From NCBI RefSeq assembly GCF_051020955.1, contig NW_027476993.1:47136-111135 (forward strand): a stretch of 64,000 bases of DNA, given 5' to 3'. This stretch comes from Megalopta genalis (taxonomy: Eukaryota; Arthropoda; Insecta; Hymenoptera; Halictidae). The translations under genes and the position numbers were made by a program. Under the pieces are notes generated by a model. The model worked only from the letters and a program-made list of their open reading frames with translations, did no database searches and was not told where the DNA came from. Shown here piece after piece: positions 24,001 to 37,138 of this stretch (its first letter is position 1; every line of letters begins with the position of its first letter).

Positions 24001-27000
24001 TGAAAATCCATACGAAAGACATGATTTAGCTTCAAATCAGTGCGTTCTAGGAGGCTTAGCATCAAAACCCATGCGAAACAAACGAGTTAGCTTCAAATCC
24101 ATGCGAAACACATGATTTAGCTTCAAATAAATACGAAGTAGAAGGCTTAGCTTTAAATTCATGCGAAACGTAAGATTCAGCTTCAAATACTTGCGATATA
24201 AGTGATATAGCTTCAAATACAGGCGAAACGAACGAGTTAGCTTCAAATGCATGCGAAACACATGATTCAGCTGCAAATCAATGCGATGTAGGAGGTTTAG
24301 CTTCAAAACCATGACAAACACATGATTTAGCTTCAAATCCATGGTATGTAGAAGGTTTAGCTTCAAATCCATGCGAAACACATTATTTAGCTGCAAATCA
24401 GTGCGAAGTAGAAGGATCAGGTTCAAATCCATGCGATTCAAATGGTTCATCTTCAAATACTTGTGAAAGACATGATTTGGCTTCAACTGCATGCGAAACA
24501 AACGAGTTAGCTTCAAATCCATGCGAAACACATGATTTAGCTTCAAATCAATGCGATGTAGAAGGTTCAGCTTCAAATACATACGACACATATGATTTAG
24601 ATTCAAATACTTCCGATATAAATGATATAGCTTCAAAAGTTGTAGGAACAAACGAGGTAGCTTCAATTCCATGCGAAACAAATGAATCAGCTTCAAATCA
24701 ATGCGAAGTAGATGGCTTAGCTCCAAATCCATGCGAAACACATGATTTAGCTTCAAATCAATGCGATGTAGAAGGTTCAGCTTCAAATACATACGACACA
24801 TATGATTTAGCTTCAAATACTTCCGATATAAATGATATAGCTTCAAAAGCTGGAGGAACAAACGTGGTAGCTTCAATTCCATGCGAAACAAATGATTTAG
24901 CTGCAAATCAATACGAAGTAGAAGGTTTAGCTTCAAATCCATGCGAAACAAATTGTTTAGCTATAAATACTTGTGATATACGTTATTTAGCTACAACTAC
25001 ATGCGAAACGAACGAGTTAGCTTAAAATCCACACGAAAGACATGATTTAGCTTCAAATCAGTGCGTTCTAGGAGGCTTAGCATCAAAACCCATCCGAAAC
25101 AAACGAGTTAGCTTCTAATCCATGCGAAACACATGATTTAGCTTCAAATAAATACGAAGTAGAAGGCTTAGCTTTAAATTCATGCGAAACGAAAGATTCA
25201 GCTTCAAATACTTGCGATATAAGTGATATAGCTTCAAATACAGGCGAAACGAACGAGTTAGCTTCAAATGCATGCGAAACACATGATTCAGCTGCAAATC
25301 AATGCGATGTAGGAGGTTTAGCTTCAAAACCATGCCAAACACATGATTTAGCTTCAAATCCATGGTATGTAGAAGGTTTAGCTTCAAATCCATGCGAAAC
25401 ACATTATTTAGCTGCAAATCAGTGCGAAGTAGAAGGATCAGGTTCAAATCCATGCGATTCAAATGGTTCATCTTCAAATACTTGTGAAAGACATGATTTA
25501 GCTTCAACTGCATGCGAAACAAACGAGTTAGCTTCAAATCCATGCGAAACACATGATTTAGCTTCAAATCAATGCGATGTAGAAGGTTCAGCTTCAAATA
25601 CATACGACACATATGATTTAGTTTCAAATACTTCCGATATAAATGATATAGCTTCAAAAGTTGGAGGAACAAACGAGGTAGCTTCAATTCCATGCGAAAC
25701 AAATGATTCAGCTTCAAATCAATGCGAAGTAGATGGCTTAGCTTCAAATCCATGCGAAACAGATGGTTTAGCTACAAATACTTGTGACATACATTAGTTA
25801 GCTACAACTGCATGCGAAACAAACGAGTTAGCTTCAAATCCATGCGAAACACATGATTTAGCTTCAAATCAATGCGATGTAGAAGGTTCAGCTTCAAATA
25901 CATACGACACATATGATTGAGCTTCAAATACTTCCGATATAAATGATATAGCTTCAAAAGCTGGAGGAACAAACGAGGTAGCTTCAATTCCATGCGAAAC
26001 AAATGATTTAGCTGCAAATCAATACGAAGTAGAAGGTTTAGCATCAAATCCATGCGAAACAAATTGTTTAGCTATAAATACTTGTGATATACGTTATTTA
26101 GCTACAACTGCATGCGAAACGAACGAGTTAGCTTAAAATCCATGCGAAACACATGATTAGCTTCAAATCAATGCGATGTAGAAGGTTCAGCTTCAAATAC
26201 ATACGACACATATGATTTAGATTCAAATACTTCCGATATAAATGATATAGCTTCAAAAGTTGGAGGAACAAACGAGGTAGCTTCAATTCCATGCGAAACA
26301 AATGATTCAGCTTCAAATCAATGCGAAGTAGATGGCTTAGCTTCAAATCCATGCGAAACAGATAGTTTAGCTCCAAATACTTGTGACATACATTAGTTAG
26401 CTACAACTGCATGCGAAACAAACGAGTTAGCTTCAAATCCATGCGAAACACATGATTTAGCTTCAAATCAGTGCGTTCTAGGAGGCTTAGCATCAAAACC
26501 CATGCGAAACAAACGAGTTAGCTTCAAATCCATGGGAAACACATGATTTAGCTTCAAATAAATACGAAGTAGAAGGCTTAGCTTTAAATTCATGCGAAAC
26601 GAAAAATTCAGCTTCAAATACTTGCGATATATGTGATATAGCTTCAAATAAAGGCGAAACGAACGAGTTAGCTTCAAATGCATGCGAAACACATGATTCA
26701 GCTGCAAATCAATGCGATGTAGGAGGTTTAGCTTCAAAACCATGCCAAACACATGATTTAGCTTCAAATCCATGGTATGTAGAAGGTTTAGCTTCAAATC
26801 CATGCAAAACACATTATTTAGCTGCAAATCAGTGCGAAGTAGAAGGTTCAGGTTCAAATCCATGCGATTCAAATGGTTCATCTTCAAATACTTGTGAAAG
26901 ACATGATTTAGCTTCAACTGCATGCGAAACAAACGAGTTAGCTTAAAATCCATGCGAAACACATGATTTAGCTTCAAATCAATGCGATGTAGAAGGTTCA

Positions 27001-28624
27001 GCTTCAAATACATACGACACATATGATTTAGTTTCAAATACTTCCGATATAAATGATATAGCTTCAAAGTTGGAGGAACAAACGAGGTAGCTTCAATTCC
27101 ATGCGAAACAAATGATTTAGCTTCCAATTAATGCGAAGTAGAAGGCTTAGCTCTAAATCCATGCGAAACAGATGTTAGCTACAAATACTTGTGACATACA
27201 TTAGTTAGCTACAACTGCATGCGAAACAAACGAGTTACCATCAAAACCATGCGAAACACATGATTTAGCATCAAATCCATGGGATGTAGAAGGTTTAGCT
27301 TCAAATCCATGCGAAACAAATGATTTAGCTTCAAACACTTGGGGTATAAGTGATATAGCTTCAAATGCAGACTAATCAAACGAGTTAGCTTCAAAATCCA
27401 CGCGATACACATGATTCAGCTTCAAATACTTGCGATATAAGTGATGTAGATTCAACTGCAGGCGAAACGAACGAGTTAGCTTCAAATCCATGCGAAACAC
27501 ATGATTTAGCTTCAAATCAATGCGATGTAGAAGGTTCAGCTTCAAATACATACGACACATATGATTTAGCTTCAAATACTTCCGATATAAATGATATAGC
27601 TTCAAAAGCTGGAGGAACAAACGAGGTAGCTTCAATTCCATGCGAAACAAATGATTTAGCTGCAAATCAATACGAAGTAGAAGGTTTAGTTTCAAATCCA
27701 TGCGAAACAAATTGTTTAGCTATAAATACTTGTGATATACGTTATTTAGCTACAACTGCATGCGAAACGAACGAGTTAGCTTAAAATCCATACGAAAGAC
27801 ATGATTTAGCTTCAAATCAGTGCGTTCTAGGAGGCTTAGCATCAAAACCCATGCGAAACAAACGAGTTAGCTTCAAATCCATGGGAAACACATGATTTAG
27901 CTTCAAATAAATACGAAGTAGAAGGCTTAGCTTTAAATTCATGCGAAACGAAAGATTCAGCTTCAAATACTTGCGATATATGTGATATAGCTTCAAATAA
28001 AGGCGAAACGAACGAGTTAGCTTCAAATGCATGCGAAACACATGATTCAGCTGCAAATCAATGCGATGTAGGAGGTTTAGCTTCAAAACCATGCCAAACA
28101 CATGATTTAGCTTCAAATCCATGGTATGTAGAAGGTTTAGCTTCAAATCCATGCAAAACACATTATTTAGCTGCAAATCAGTGCGAAGTAGAAGGATCAG
28201 GTTCAAATCCATGCGATTCAAATGGTTCATCTTCAAATACTTGTGAAAGACATGATTTAGCTTCAACTGCATGCGAAACAAACGAGTTAGCTTAAAATCC
28301 ATGCGAAACACATGATTTAGCTTCAAATCAATGCGATGTAGAAGGTTCAGCTTCAAATACATACGACACATATGATTTAGATTCAAATACTTCCGATATA
28401 AATGATATAGCTTCAAAAGTTGGAGGAACAAACGAGGTAGCTTCAATTCCATGCGAAACAAATGATTCACCTTCAAATCAATGCGAAGTAGATGGCTTAG
28501 CTTCAAATCCATGCGAAACAGATGGTTTAGCTACAAATACTTGTGACATACATTAGTTAGCTACAACTGCATGCGAAACAAACGAGTTAGCTTCAAATCC
28601 ATGCGAAACACATGATTTAGCTTC
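24001..28624. repeat. Region B left mosaic of 1.0-1.4-kb blocks
   Basis: The marker gtgcgttctaggaggc occurs at 24,040, 25,061, 26,471, 27,820 and 28,931, giving block lengths of 1,021, 1,410, 1,349 and 1,111 bp. Each marker is followed by a 31-bp unit. Other register breaks are a 29-bp unit near 26,155, a 29-bp unit near 27,068 and a 28-bp unit near 27,172 (gatgttagc). Blocks share long runs but differ by insertion and loss of whole units. Confidence 0.82.
24315..25022 (+). other. Stop-free + frame, 236 codons
   Basis: Lies between TGA at 24,312-24,314 and TAA at 25,023-25,025. From the first Met at 24,477 it gives 182 residues of the ASNPCETHDL / ASNQCDVEGS repeat. It has only repeat content and the same caveats as the other open stretches. 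Not called as a gene. Confidence 0.22.
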
Positions 28625-30660
28625 AAATCAATGCGATGTAGAAGGTTCAGCTTCAAATACATACGACACATATGATTTAGCTTCAAATACTTCCGATATA
28701 AATGATATAGCTTCAAAAGCTGGAGGAACAAACGAGGTAGTTTCAATTCCATGCGAAACAAATGATTTAGCTGCAAATCAATACGAAGTAGAAGGTTTAG
28801 CTTCAAATCCATGCGAAACAAATTGTTTAGCTATAAATACTTGTGATATACGTTATTTAGCTACAACTGCATGCGAAACGAACGAGTTAGCTTAAAATCC
28901 ATACGAAAGACATGATTTAGCTTCAAATCAGTGCGTTCTAGGAGGCTTAGCATCAAATCCCATGCGAAACAAACGAGTTAGCTTCAAATCCATGCGAAAC
29001 ACATGATTTAGCTTCAAATAAATACGAAGTAGAAGGCTTAGCTTTAAATTCATGCGAAACGAAAGATTCAGCTTCAAATACTTCCGATATAAATGATATA
29101 GCTTCAAAAGTTGGAGGAACAAACGAGGTAGCTTCAATTCCATGCGAAACAAATGATTTAGCTTCCAATTAATGCGAAGTAGAAGGCTTAGCTCTAAATC
29201 CATGTGAAACAGATGGTTTAGCTACAAATACTTGTGACATACATTAGTTAGCTACAACTGCATGCGAAACAAACGAGTTACCATCAAAACCATGCGAAAC
29301 ACATGATTTAGCATCAAATCCATGGGATGTAAAAGGTTTAGCTTCAAATCCATGCGAAACAAATGATTTAGCTTCAAACACTTGGGGTATAAGTGATATA
29401 GCTTCAAATGCAGACTAATCAAACGAGTTAGCTTCAAAATCCACGCGATACACATGATTCAGCTTCAAATACTTGCGATATAAGTGATGTAGATTCAACT
29501 GCAGGCGAAACGAACGAGTTAGCTTCAAATCCATGCGAAACACATGATTTAGCTGCAAATCAATGCGATGTAGAAGGTTTAGCTTCAAATCCATAAGATA
29601 AACTAGATTTAGCTTCAAATCAATGCGATGTAGAAGGTTCAGCTTCAAATACATACGACACATATGATTTAGTTTCAAATACTTCCGATATAAATGATAT
29701 AGCTTCAAAAGCTGGTGGAACAAACGAGGTAGCTTCAATTCCATGCGAAACAAATGATTTAGCTTCAAATCAATGCGAAGTAGATGGCTTAGCTTTAAAT
29801 TCATGCGAAACGAAAGATTCAGCTTCAAATACTTGCGATATAAGTGATATAGCTTCAAATACAGGCGAAACGAACGAGTTAGCTTCAAATGCATGCGAAA
29901 CACATGATTCAGCTGGAAATCAATGCGATGTAGAAAGTATGACTTCAAATCCATGCGATACACTAGATTTTGCTTCAAATCAATACGATGTAGAAGCTTC
30001 AGCTTCAAATACATACGACACATATGATTTAGCATCAAATACTTTCGATATAAATGATATAGCTTCAAAAGCTGGAGGAACAAACGAGGTAGCTTCAATT
30101 CCATGCGAAACAAACGATTTACCTTCAAATCAATGCGATGTAGATGGCTTAGCTTCAAATCCATGTGAAACAGATGGTTTAGCTACAAATACTTGTGACA
30201 TACATTAGTTAGCTACAACTGCATGCGAAACAAACGAGTTACCTTCAAAACCATGCGAAACACATGATTTAGCTTCAAATCAATGCGATGTAGAAGGTTC
30301 AGCTTCAAATACATACGACACATATGATTTAGCTTCAAATACTTCCGATATAAATGATATAGCTTCAAAAGCAGGAGGAACAAACGAGGTAGCTTCAAAT
30401 CCATGCGAAACACATGATTTAGCTTCAAATAAATACGAAGTAGAAGGCTTAGCTTTAAATTCATGCGAAACGAAAGAGTCAGCTTCAAATACTTGCGATA
30501 TAAGTGATATAGCTTCAAATACAGGCGAAACGAACGAGTTAGCTTCAAATGCATGCGAAACACATGATTCAGCTGCAAATCAATGCGATGTAGGAGGTTT
30601 AGCTTCAAAACCATGCCAAACACATGATTTAGCTTCAAATCCATGGGATGTAGAAGGTTT
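28625..30660. repeat. 2.0-kb segment shared with 37,139-39,173
   Basis: Aligns at an offset of 8,514 bp, including the same 31-bp units after the gtgcgttcta marker and at aaaatccacgcg. Near the right end the second copy lacks one base (ccatggatg near 39,158 against ccatgggatg). The left boundary falls inside a block and the right at a common unit, consistent with unequal exchange or conversion. Confidence 0.8.
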
Positions 30661-30889
30661 AGCTTCAAATCCATGCGAAACACATTATATAGCTGCAAAT
30701 CAGTGCGATGTAGAAAGTATAGCTTCAAATCCATGCGATACACTAGATCTTGCTTCAAATCAATACGATGTAGAAGCTTCAGCTTCAAATACATACGACA
30801 CATATGATTTAGCATCAAATACTTCCGATATAAATGATATAGCTTCAAAAGCTGGAGGAACAAACGAGGTAGCTTCAAATCCATGCGAA

Positions 30890-33800
30890 ACACATGACTT
30901 AGCTTCAAAGCAATGCGATGTAGAAGGATTAGCTTCAAATCCATGCAAAACACGTGATTTAGCTTCCAATTAATTCGAAGTAGAAGGCTTAGCTTCAAAT
31001 CCATGCGAAACAAATGGTTTAGCTTCAAATACTTATGATATACATGATATAGCTTCAAATGTAGGCGGAAAAAACGAGTTAGCTTCAAATCCATGCGAAA
31101 GACATGATTTAGCTTCAAATAAATACGAAGTAGAAGGCTTAGCTTCAAATTCATGCGTAACGAAAGATTCAGCTTCAAATACTTGCGATATAAGTGATAT
31201 AGCTTCAAATACAGGCGAAACGAACGAGTTAGCTTCAAATGCATGCGAAACACATGATTCAGCTGGAAATCAATGCGATGTAGAAAGTATAGCTTCAAAT
31301 CCATGCGATACACTAGATTTTGCTTCAAATCAATACGATGTAGAAGCTTCAGCTTCAAATACATACGACACATATGATTTAGCATCAAATACTTTCGATA
31401 TAAATGATATAGCTTCAAAAGCTGGAAGAACAAACGAGGTAGCTTCAATTCCATGCGAAACAAACGATTTAGCTTCAAATCAATGCGATGTAGATGGCTT
31501 AGCTTCAAATCCATGCGAAACAGATCGTTTAGCTACAAATACTTGTGACATACATTAGTTAGCTACAACTGCATGCGAAACAAACGAGTTACCTTCAAAA
31601 CCATGCGAAACACATGATTTAGCTTCAAATCAATGCGATGTAGAAGGTTCAGCTTCAAATACATACGACACATATGATTTAGCTTCAAATACTTCCGATA
31701 TAAATGATATAGCTTCAAAAGCAGGAGGAACAAACGAGGTAGCTTCAAATCCATGCGAAACACATGATTTAGCTTCAAATAAATACGAAGTAGAAGGCTT
31801 AGCTATAAATTCATGCGAAACGAAAGATTCAGCTTCAAATACTTGCGATATAAGTGATATAGCTTCAAATACAGGCGAAACGAACGAGTTAGCTTCAAAT
31901 GCATGCGAAACACATGATTCAGCTGCAAATCAATGCGATGTAGGAGGTTTAGCTTCAAAACCATGCCAAACACATGATTTAGCTTCAAATCCATGGGATG
32001 TAGAAGGTTTAGCTTCAAATCCATGCGAAACACATTATATAGCTGCAAATCAGTGCGATGTAGAAAGTATAGCTTCAAATCCATGCGATACAATAGATTT
32101 TACTTCAAATCAATACGATGTAGAAGCTTCAGCTTCAAATACATACGACACATATGATTTAGCATCAAATACTTCCGATATAAATGATATAGCTTCAAAA
32201 GCTGGAGGAACAAACGAGGTAGCTTCAATTCCATGCGAAACAAACGATTTAGCTTCAAATCAATGCGAAGTAGATGGCTTAGCTACAAATCCATGCGAAA
32301 CAAATGGTTTAGCTACAAATACTTGTGATATACATTATTTAGCTACAACTGCATGCGAAACAAACGAGTTAGCTTCAAATCCATGCGAAACACATGATTT
32401 AGCTTCAAATCAATGCGATGTATAAGGTTTAGCTTCAAATCCATGCGATACACTAGATTTAGCTTCAAATAAATACGAAGTAGAAGGCTTAGCTTTAAAT
32501 TCATGCGAAACGAAAGATTCAGCTTCAAATACTTGCGATATAAGTGATACAGCTTCAAATACAGGCGAAACGAACGAGTTAGCTTCAAATGCATGCGAAA
32601 CACATTATTCAGCTGCAAATCAATGCGATGTAGAAGGTTTAGCTTCAAAACCATGCCAAACACATGATTTAGCTTCAAATCCATGGGATGTAGAAGGTTT
32701 AGCTTCAAATCCATGCGAAACACATTATTTAGCTGCAAATCAGTGCGAAGTAGAAGGATCAAGTTCAAATCCATGCGATTCAAATGGTTCATCTTCAAAT
32801 ACTTGTGAAAGACATGATTTAGCTTCAGCTGCATGCGAAACAAACGAGTTAGCTTCAAATCCATGCGAAACACATGATTTAGCTTCAAATCAATGCGATG
32901 TAGAAGGATTAGCTTCAAATCCATGCAAAACTCGTCATTTAGCTACCAATTAATGCGAAGTAGAAGGCTTAGCTTCAAATCCATGCGAAACATATGGTTT
33001 AGCTTCAAATACTTGTGATATACGTTATTTAGATTTAACTGCATGCGCAAAGAACTAGTTAGCTTCAAATCCATGCGATACACATGATTTAGCATCAAAT
33101 CCATGGGATGTAGAAGGTTTAGCTTCAAATCCATGCGAAACAAATGATTTAGCTTCAAACACTTGGGGTATAAGTGATATAGCTTCAAATGCAGACTAAT
33201 CAAACGAGTTAGCTTCATAATCCACGCGATACACATGATTCAGCTTCAAATACTTGCGATATAAGTGCTGTAGATACAACTGCAGGCGAAACGAACGAGT
33301 TAGCTTCAAATCCATGCGATACACTAGATTTAGCTTCAAATCAATGCGATGTAGAAGGTTCAGCTTCAAATACATACGACACATATGATTTAGCTTCAAA
33401 TACTTCCGATATAAATGATATAGCTTCAAAAGCTGGAGGAACAAACGAGGTAGCTTCAAATCCATACGAAACACATGTTTTAGCTGCAAATCAATGCGAT
33501 GTAGAAAGTATAGCTTCAAATCCATGCGATACACTAGATTTAGCTTCAAATCAATACGATGTAGAAGCTTCAGCTTCAAATACATACGACACATATGATT
33601 TAGTTTCAAATACTTCCGATATAAATGATATAGCTTCAAAAGCTGGTGGAACAAACGAGGTAGCTTCAATTCGATGCGAAACAAATGATTTAGCTTCAAA
33701 TCAATGCGAAGTAGATGGCTTAGCTTTAAATTCATGCGAAACGAAAGATTCAGCTTCAAATACTTGCGATATAAGTGATATAGCTTCAAATACAGGCGAA

Positions 33801-34350
33801 ACGAACGAGTTAGCTTCAAATTCCTGCGAAACTGATGATTTAGCATCAAATCCATGTCTTAGCATCAAATCCATGCGAGACAAATGATTAAGTTTCAGAT
33901 ACTTGCGACATAAGTGATATAGCTTCAAATGCATGCGAAACAAACAAGTTAGCTTCACATCTGCGCGAAACACATGATTTAGCTTCATATCCAAGGGAAA
34001 CACATGATTAAGCTTCAAATCAATGCTATGTAGAAGGTTTAGCTTCAAATCCAAGCGAAACAAATGATTCAGCTTCAAATACTTGTGAAAGACATGAATT
34101 AGCTTCAACTGCATGCGAAACAAACGAGTTAGCTTCAAACCCATGCGAAACACATGACTTAGCTTCAAAGCAATGCGATGTAGAAGGATTAGCTTCAAAT
34201 CCATGCAAAACACGTGATTTAGCTTCCAATTAATTCGAAGTAGAAGGCTTAGCTTCAAATCCATGCGAAACAAATGGTTTAGCTTCAAATACTTATGATA
34301 TACATGATATAGCTTCAAATGTAGGCGGAAAAAACGAGTTAGCTTCAAAT
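30890..34350. repeat. 3.5-kb segment shared with 46,785-50,245
   Basis: Aligns at an offset of 15,895 bp, including the 31-bp unit at cataatccac (33,216 and 49,111) and the 19-bp unit (33,843 and 49,738). This is HOR2-type sequence, so the HOR2 order already exists here as a single dispersed copy. Confidence 0.82.
33843..33861. repeat. Truncated 19-bp unit
   Basis: Reads gcatcaaatccatgtctta and lacks 11 bases of a normal unit, shifting the register. Recurs at 49,738, 54,768 and 59,679. Confidence 0.9.
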
Positions 34351-37138
34351 CCATGCGAAAGACATGATTTAGCTTCAAATAAATACGAAGTAGAAGGCTT
34401 AGCTTCAAATTCATGCGTAACGAAAGATTCAGCTTCAAATACTTGCGATATAAGTGATATAGCTTCAAATACAGGCGAAACGAACGAGTTAGCTTCAAAT
34501 GCATGCGAAACACATGATTCAGCTGGAAATCAATGCGATGTAGAAAGTATAGCTTCAAATCCATGCGATACACTAGATTTTGCTTCAAATCAATACGATG
34601 TAGAAGCTTCAGCTTCAAATACATACGACACATATGATTTAGCATCAAATACTTTCGATATAAATGATATAGCTTCAAAAGCTGGTGGAACAAACGAGGT
34701 AGCTTCAATTCCATGCGAAACAAACGATTTAGCTTCAAATCAATGCGAAGTAGATGGCTTAGCTTCAAATCCATGCGAAACAGATGGTTTAGCTACAAAT
34801 ACTTGTGACATACATTAATTAGCTACAACTGCATGCGAAACAAACGAGTTAGCTTCAAATCCATGCGAAACACATGATTTAGCTTCAAATCAATGCGATG
34901 TAGAAGGTTCAGCTTCAAATACATACGACACATATGATTTAGCTTCAAATACTTCCGATATAAATGATATAGCTTCAAAAGCTGGAGGAACAAACGAGGT
35001 AGCTTCAATTCCATGCGAAACAAATGATTTAGCTGCAAATCAATACGAAGTAGAAGGTTTAGCTTCAAATCCATGCGAAACAAATTGTTTAGCTATAAAT
35101 ACTTGTGATATACGTTATTTAGCTACAACTGCATGCGAAACGAACGAGTTAGCTTAAAATCCATACGAAAGACATGATTTAGCTTCAAATCAGTGCGTTC
35201 TAGGAGGCTTAGCATCAAAACCCATGCGAAACAAGCGAGTTAGCTTCAAATCCATGGGAAACACATGATTTAGCTTCAAATAAATACGAAGTAGAAGGCT
35301 TAGCTTTAAATTCATGCGAAACGAAAGATTAAGCTTCAAATACTTGCGATATATGTGATATAGCTTCAAATAAAGGCGAAACGAACGAGTTAGCTTCAAA
35401 TGCATGCGAAACACATGATTCAGCTGCAAATCAATGCGATGTAGGAGGTTTAGCTTCAAAACCATGCCAAACACATGATTTAGCTTCAAATCCATGGTAT
35501 GTAGAAGGTTTAGCTTCAAATCCATGCAAAACACATTATTTAGCTGCAAATCAGTGCGAAGTAGAAGGATCAGGTTCAAATCCATGCGATTCAAATGGTT
35601 CATCTTCAAATACTTGTGAAAGACATGATTTAGCTTCAACTGCATGCGAAACAAACGAGTTAGCTTAAAATCCATGCGAAACACATGATTTAGCTTCAAA
35701 TCAATGCGATGTAGAAGGTTCAGCTTCAAATACATACGACACATATGATTTAGTTTCAAATACTTCCGATATAAATGATATAGCTTCAAAAGTTGGAGGA
35801 ACAAACGAGGTAGCTTCAATTCCATGCGAAACAAATGATTTAGCTTCCAATTAATGCGAAGTAGAAGGCTTAGCTCTAAATCCATGCGAAACAGATGGTT
35901 TAGCTAGAAATACTTGTGACATACATTAGTTAGCTACAACTGCATGCGAAACAAACGAGTTACCTTCAAAACCATGCGAAACACATGATATAGCATCAAA
36001 TCCATGGGATGTAGAAGGTTTAGCTTCAAATCCATGCGAAACAAATGATTTAGCTTCAAACACTTGGGGTATAAGTGATATAGCTTCAAATGCAGACTAA
36101 TCAAACGAGTTAGCTTCAAAATCCACGCGATACACATGATTCAGCTTCAAATACTTGCGATATAAGTGATGTAGATTCAACTGCAGGCGAAACGAACGAG
36201 TTAGCTTCAAATCCATGCGAAACACATGATTTAGCTGCAAATCAATGCGATATAGAAGGTTTAGCTTCAAATCCATAAGATAAACTAGATTTAGCTTCAA
36301 ATCAATGCGATGTAGAAGGTTCAGCTTCAAATACATACGACACATATGATTTAGTTTCAAATACTTCCGATATAAATGATATAGCTTCAAAAGCTGGTGG
36401 AACAAACGAGGTAGCTTCAATTCCATGCGAAACAAATGATTTAGCTTCAAATCAATGCGAAGTAGATGGCTTAGCTTCAAATCCATGCGAAACAGATGGT
36501 TTAGCTACAAATACTTGTGACATACATTAGTTAGCTACAACTGCATGCGAAACAAACGAGTTAGCTTCAAATCCATGCGAAACATATGATTTAGCTTCAA
36601 ATCAATGCGATGTAGAAGGTTCAGCTTCAAATACATACGACACATATGATTTAGCTTCAAATACTTCCGATATAAATGATATAGCTTCAAAAGCTGGAGG
36701 AACAAACGAGGTAGCTTCAATTCCATGCGAAACAAATGATTTAGCTGCAAATCAATACGAAGTAGAAGGTTTAGTTTCAAATCCATGCGAAACAAATTGT
36801 TTAGCTATAAATACTTGTGATATACGTTATTTAGCTACAACTGCATGCGAAACGAACGAGTTAGCTTAAAATCCATACGAAAGACATGATTTAGCTTCAA
36901 ATCAGTGCGTTCTAGGAGGCTTAGCATCAAAACCATGCGAAACAAACGAGTTAGCTTCAAATCCATGGAAAACACATGATTTAGCTTCAAATAAATACGA
37001 AGTAGAAGGCTTAGCTTTAAATTCATGCGAAACGAAAGATTCAGCTTCAAATACTTGCGATATATGTGATATAGCTTCAAATAAAGGCGAAACGAACGAG
37101 TTAGCTTCAAATGCATGCGAAACACATGATTCTGCTGC
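34351..37138. repeat. Region B mosaic, middle
   Basis: 34,351-34,800 follows 31,091-31,540 at an offset of about 3,260 bp. 34,823-35,193 follows 28,561-28,931 (offset 6,262), then switches to the order seen after 27,820 (offset 7,373). Markers gtgcgttcta lie at 35,193 and 36,905; the latter lacks the extra base found at the others. No non-repeat sequence. Confidence 0.75.

Noticed and set aside
28953..29168. Small - strand proteins of the FEAKSCVSHGFEA type (also near 34,026, 37,467, 46,679 and others)
   Set aside because: This is the second stop-poor - phase of the same units; it overlaps the other frames throughout and shows no independent evidence.
30841..30969. Transposon or retroelement insertions at block switches
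   Set aside because: No terminal repeats, target-site duplications or non-repeat sequence at any switch; all are joins between 30-bp units.
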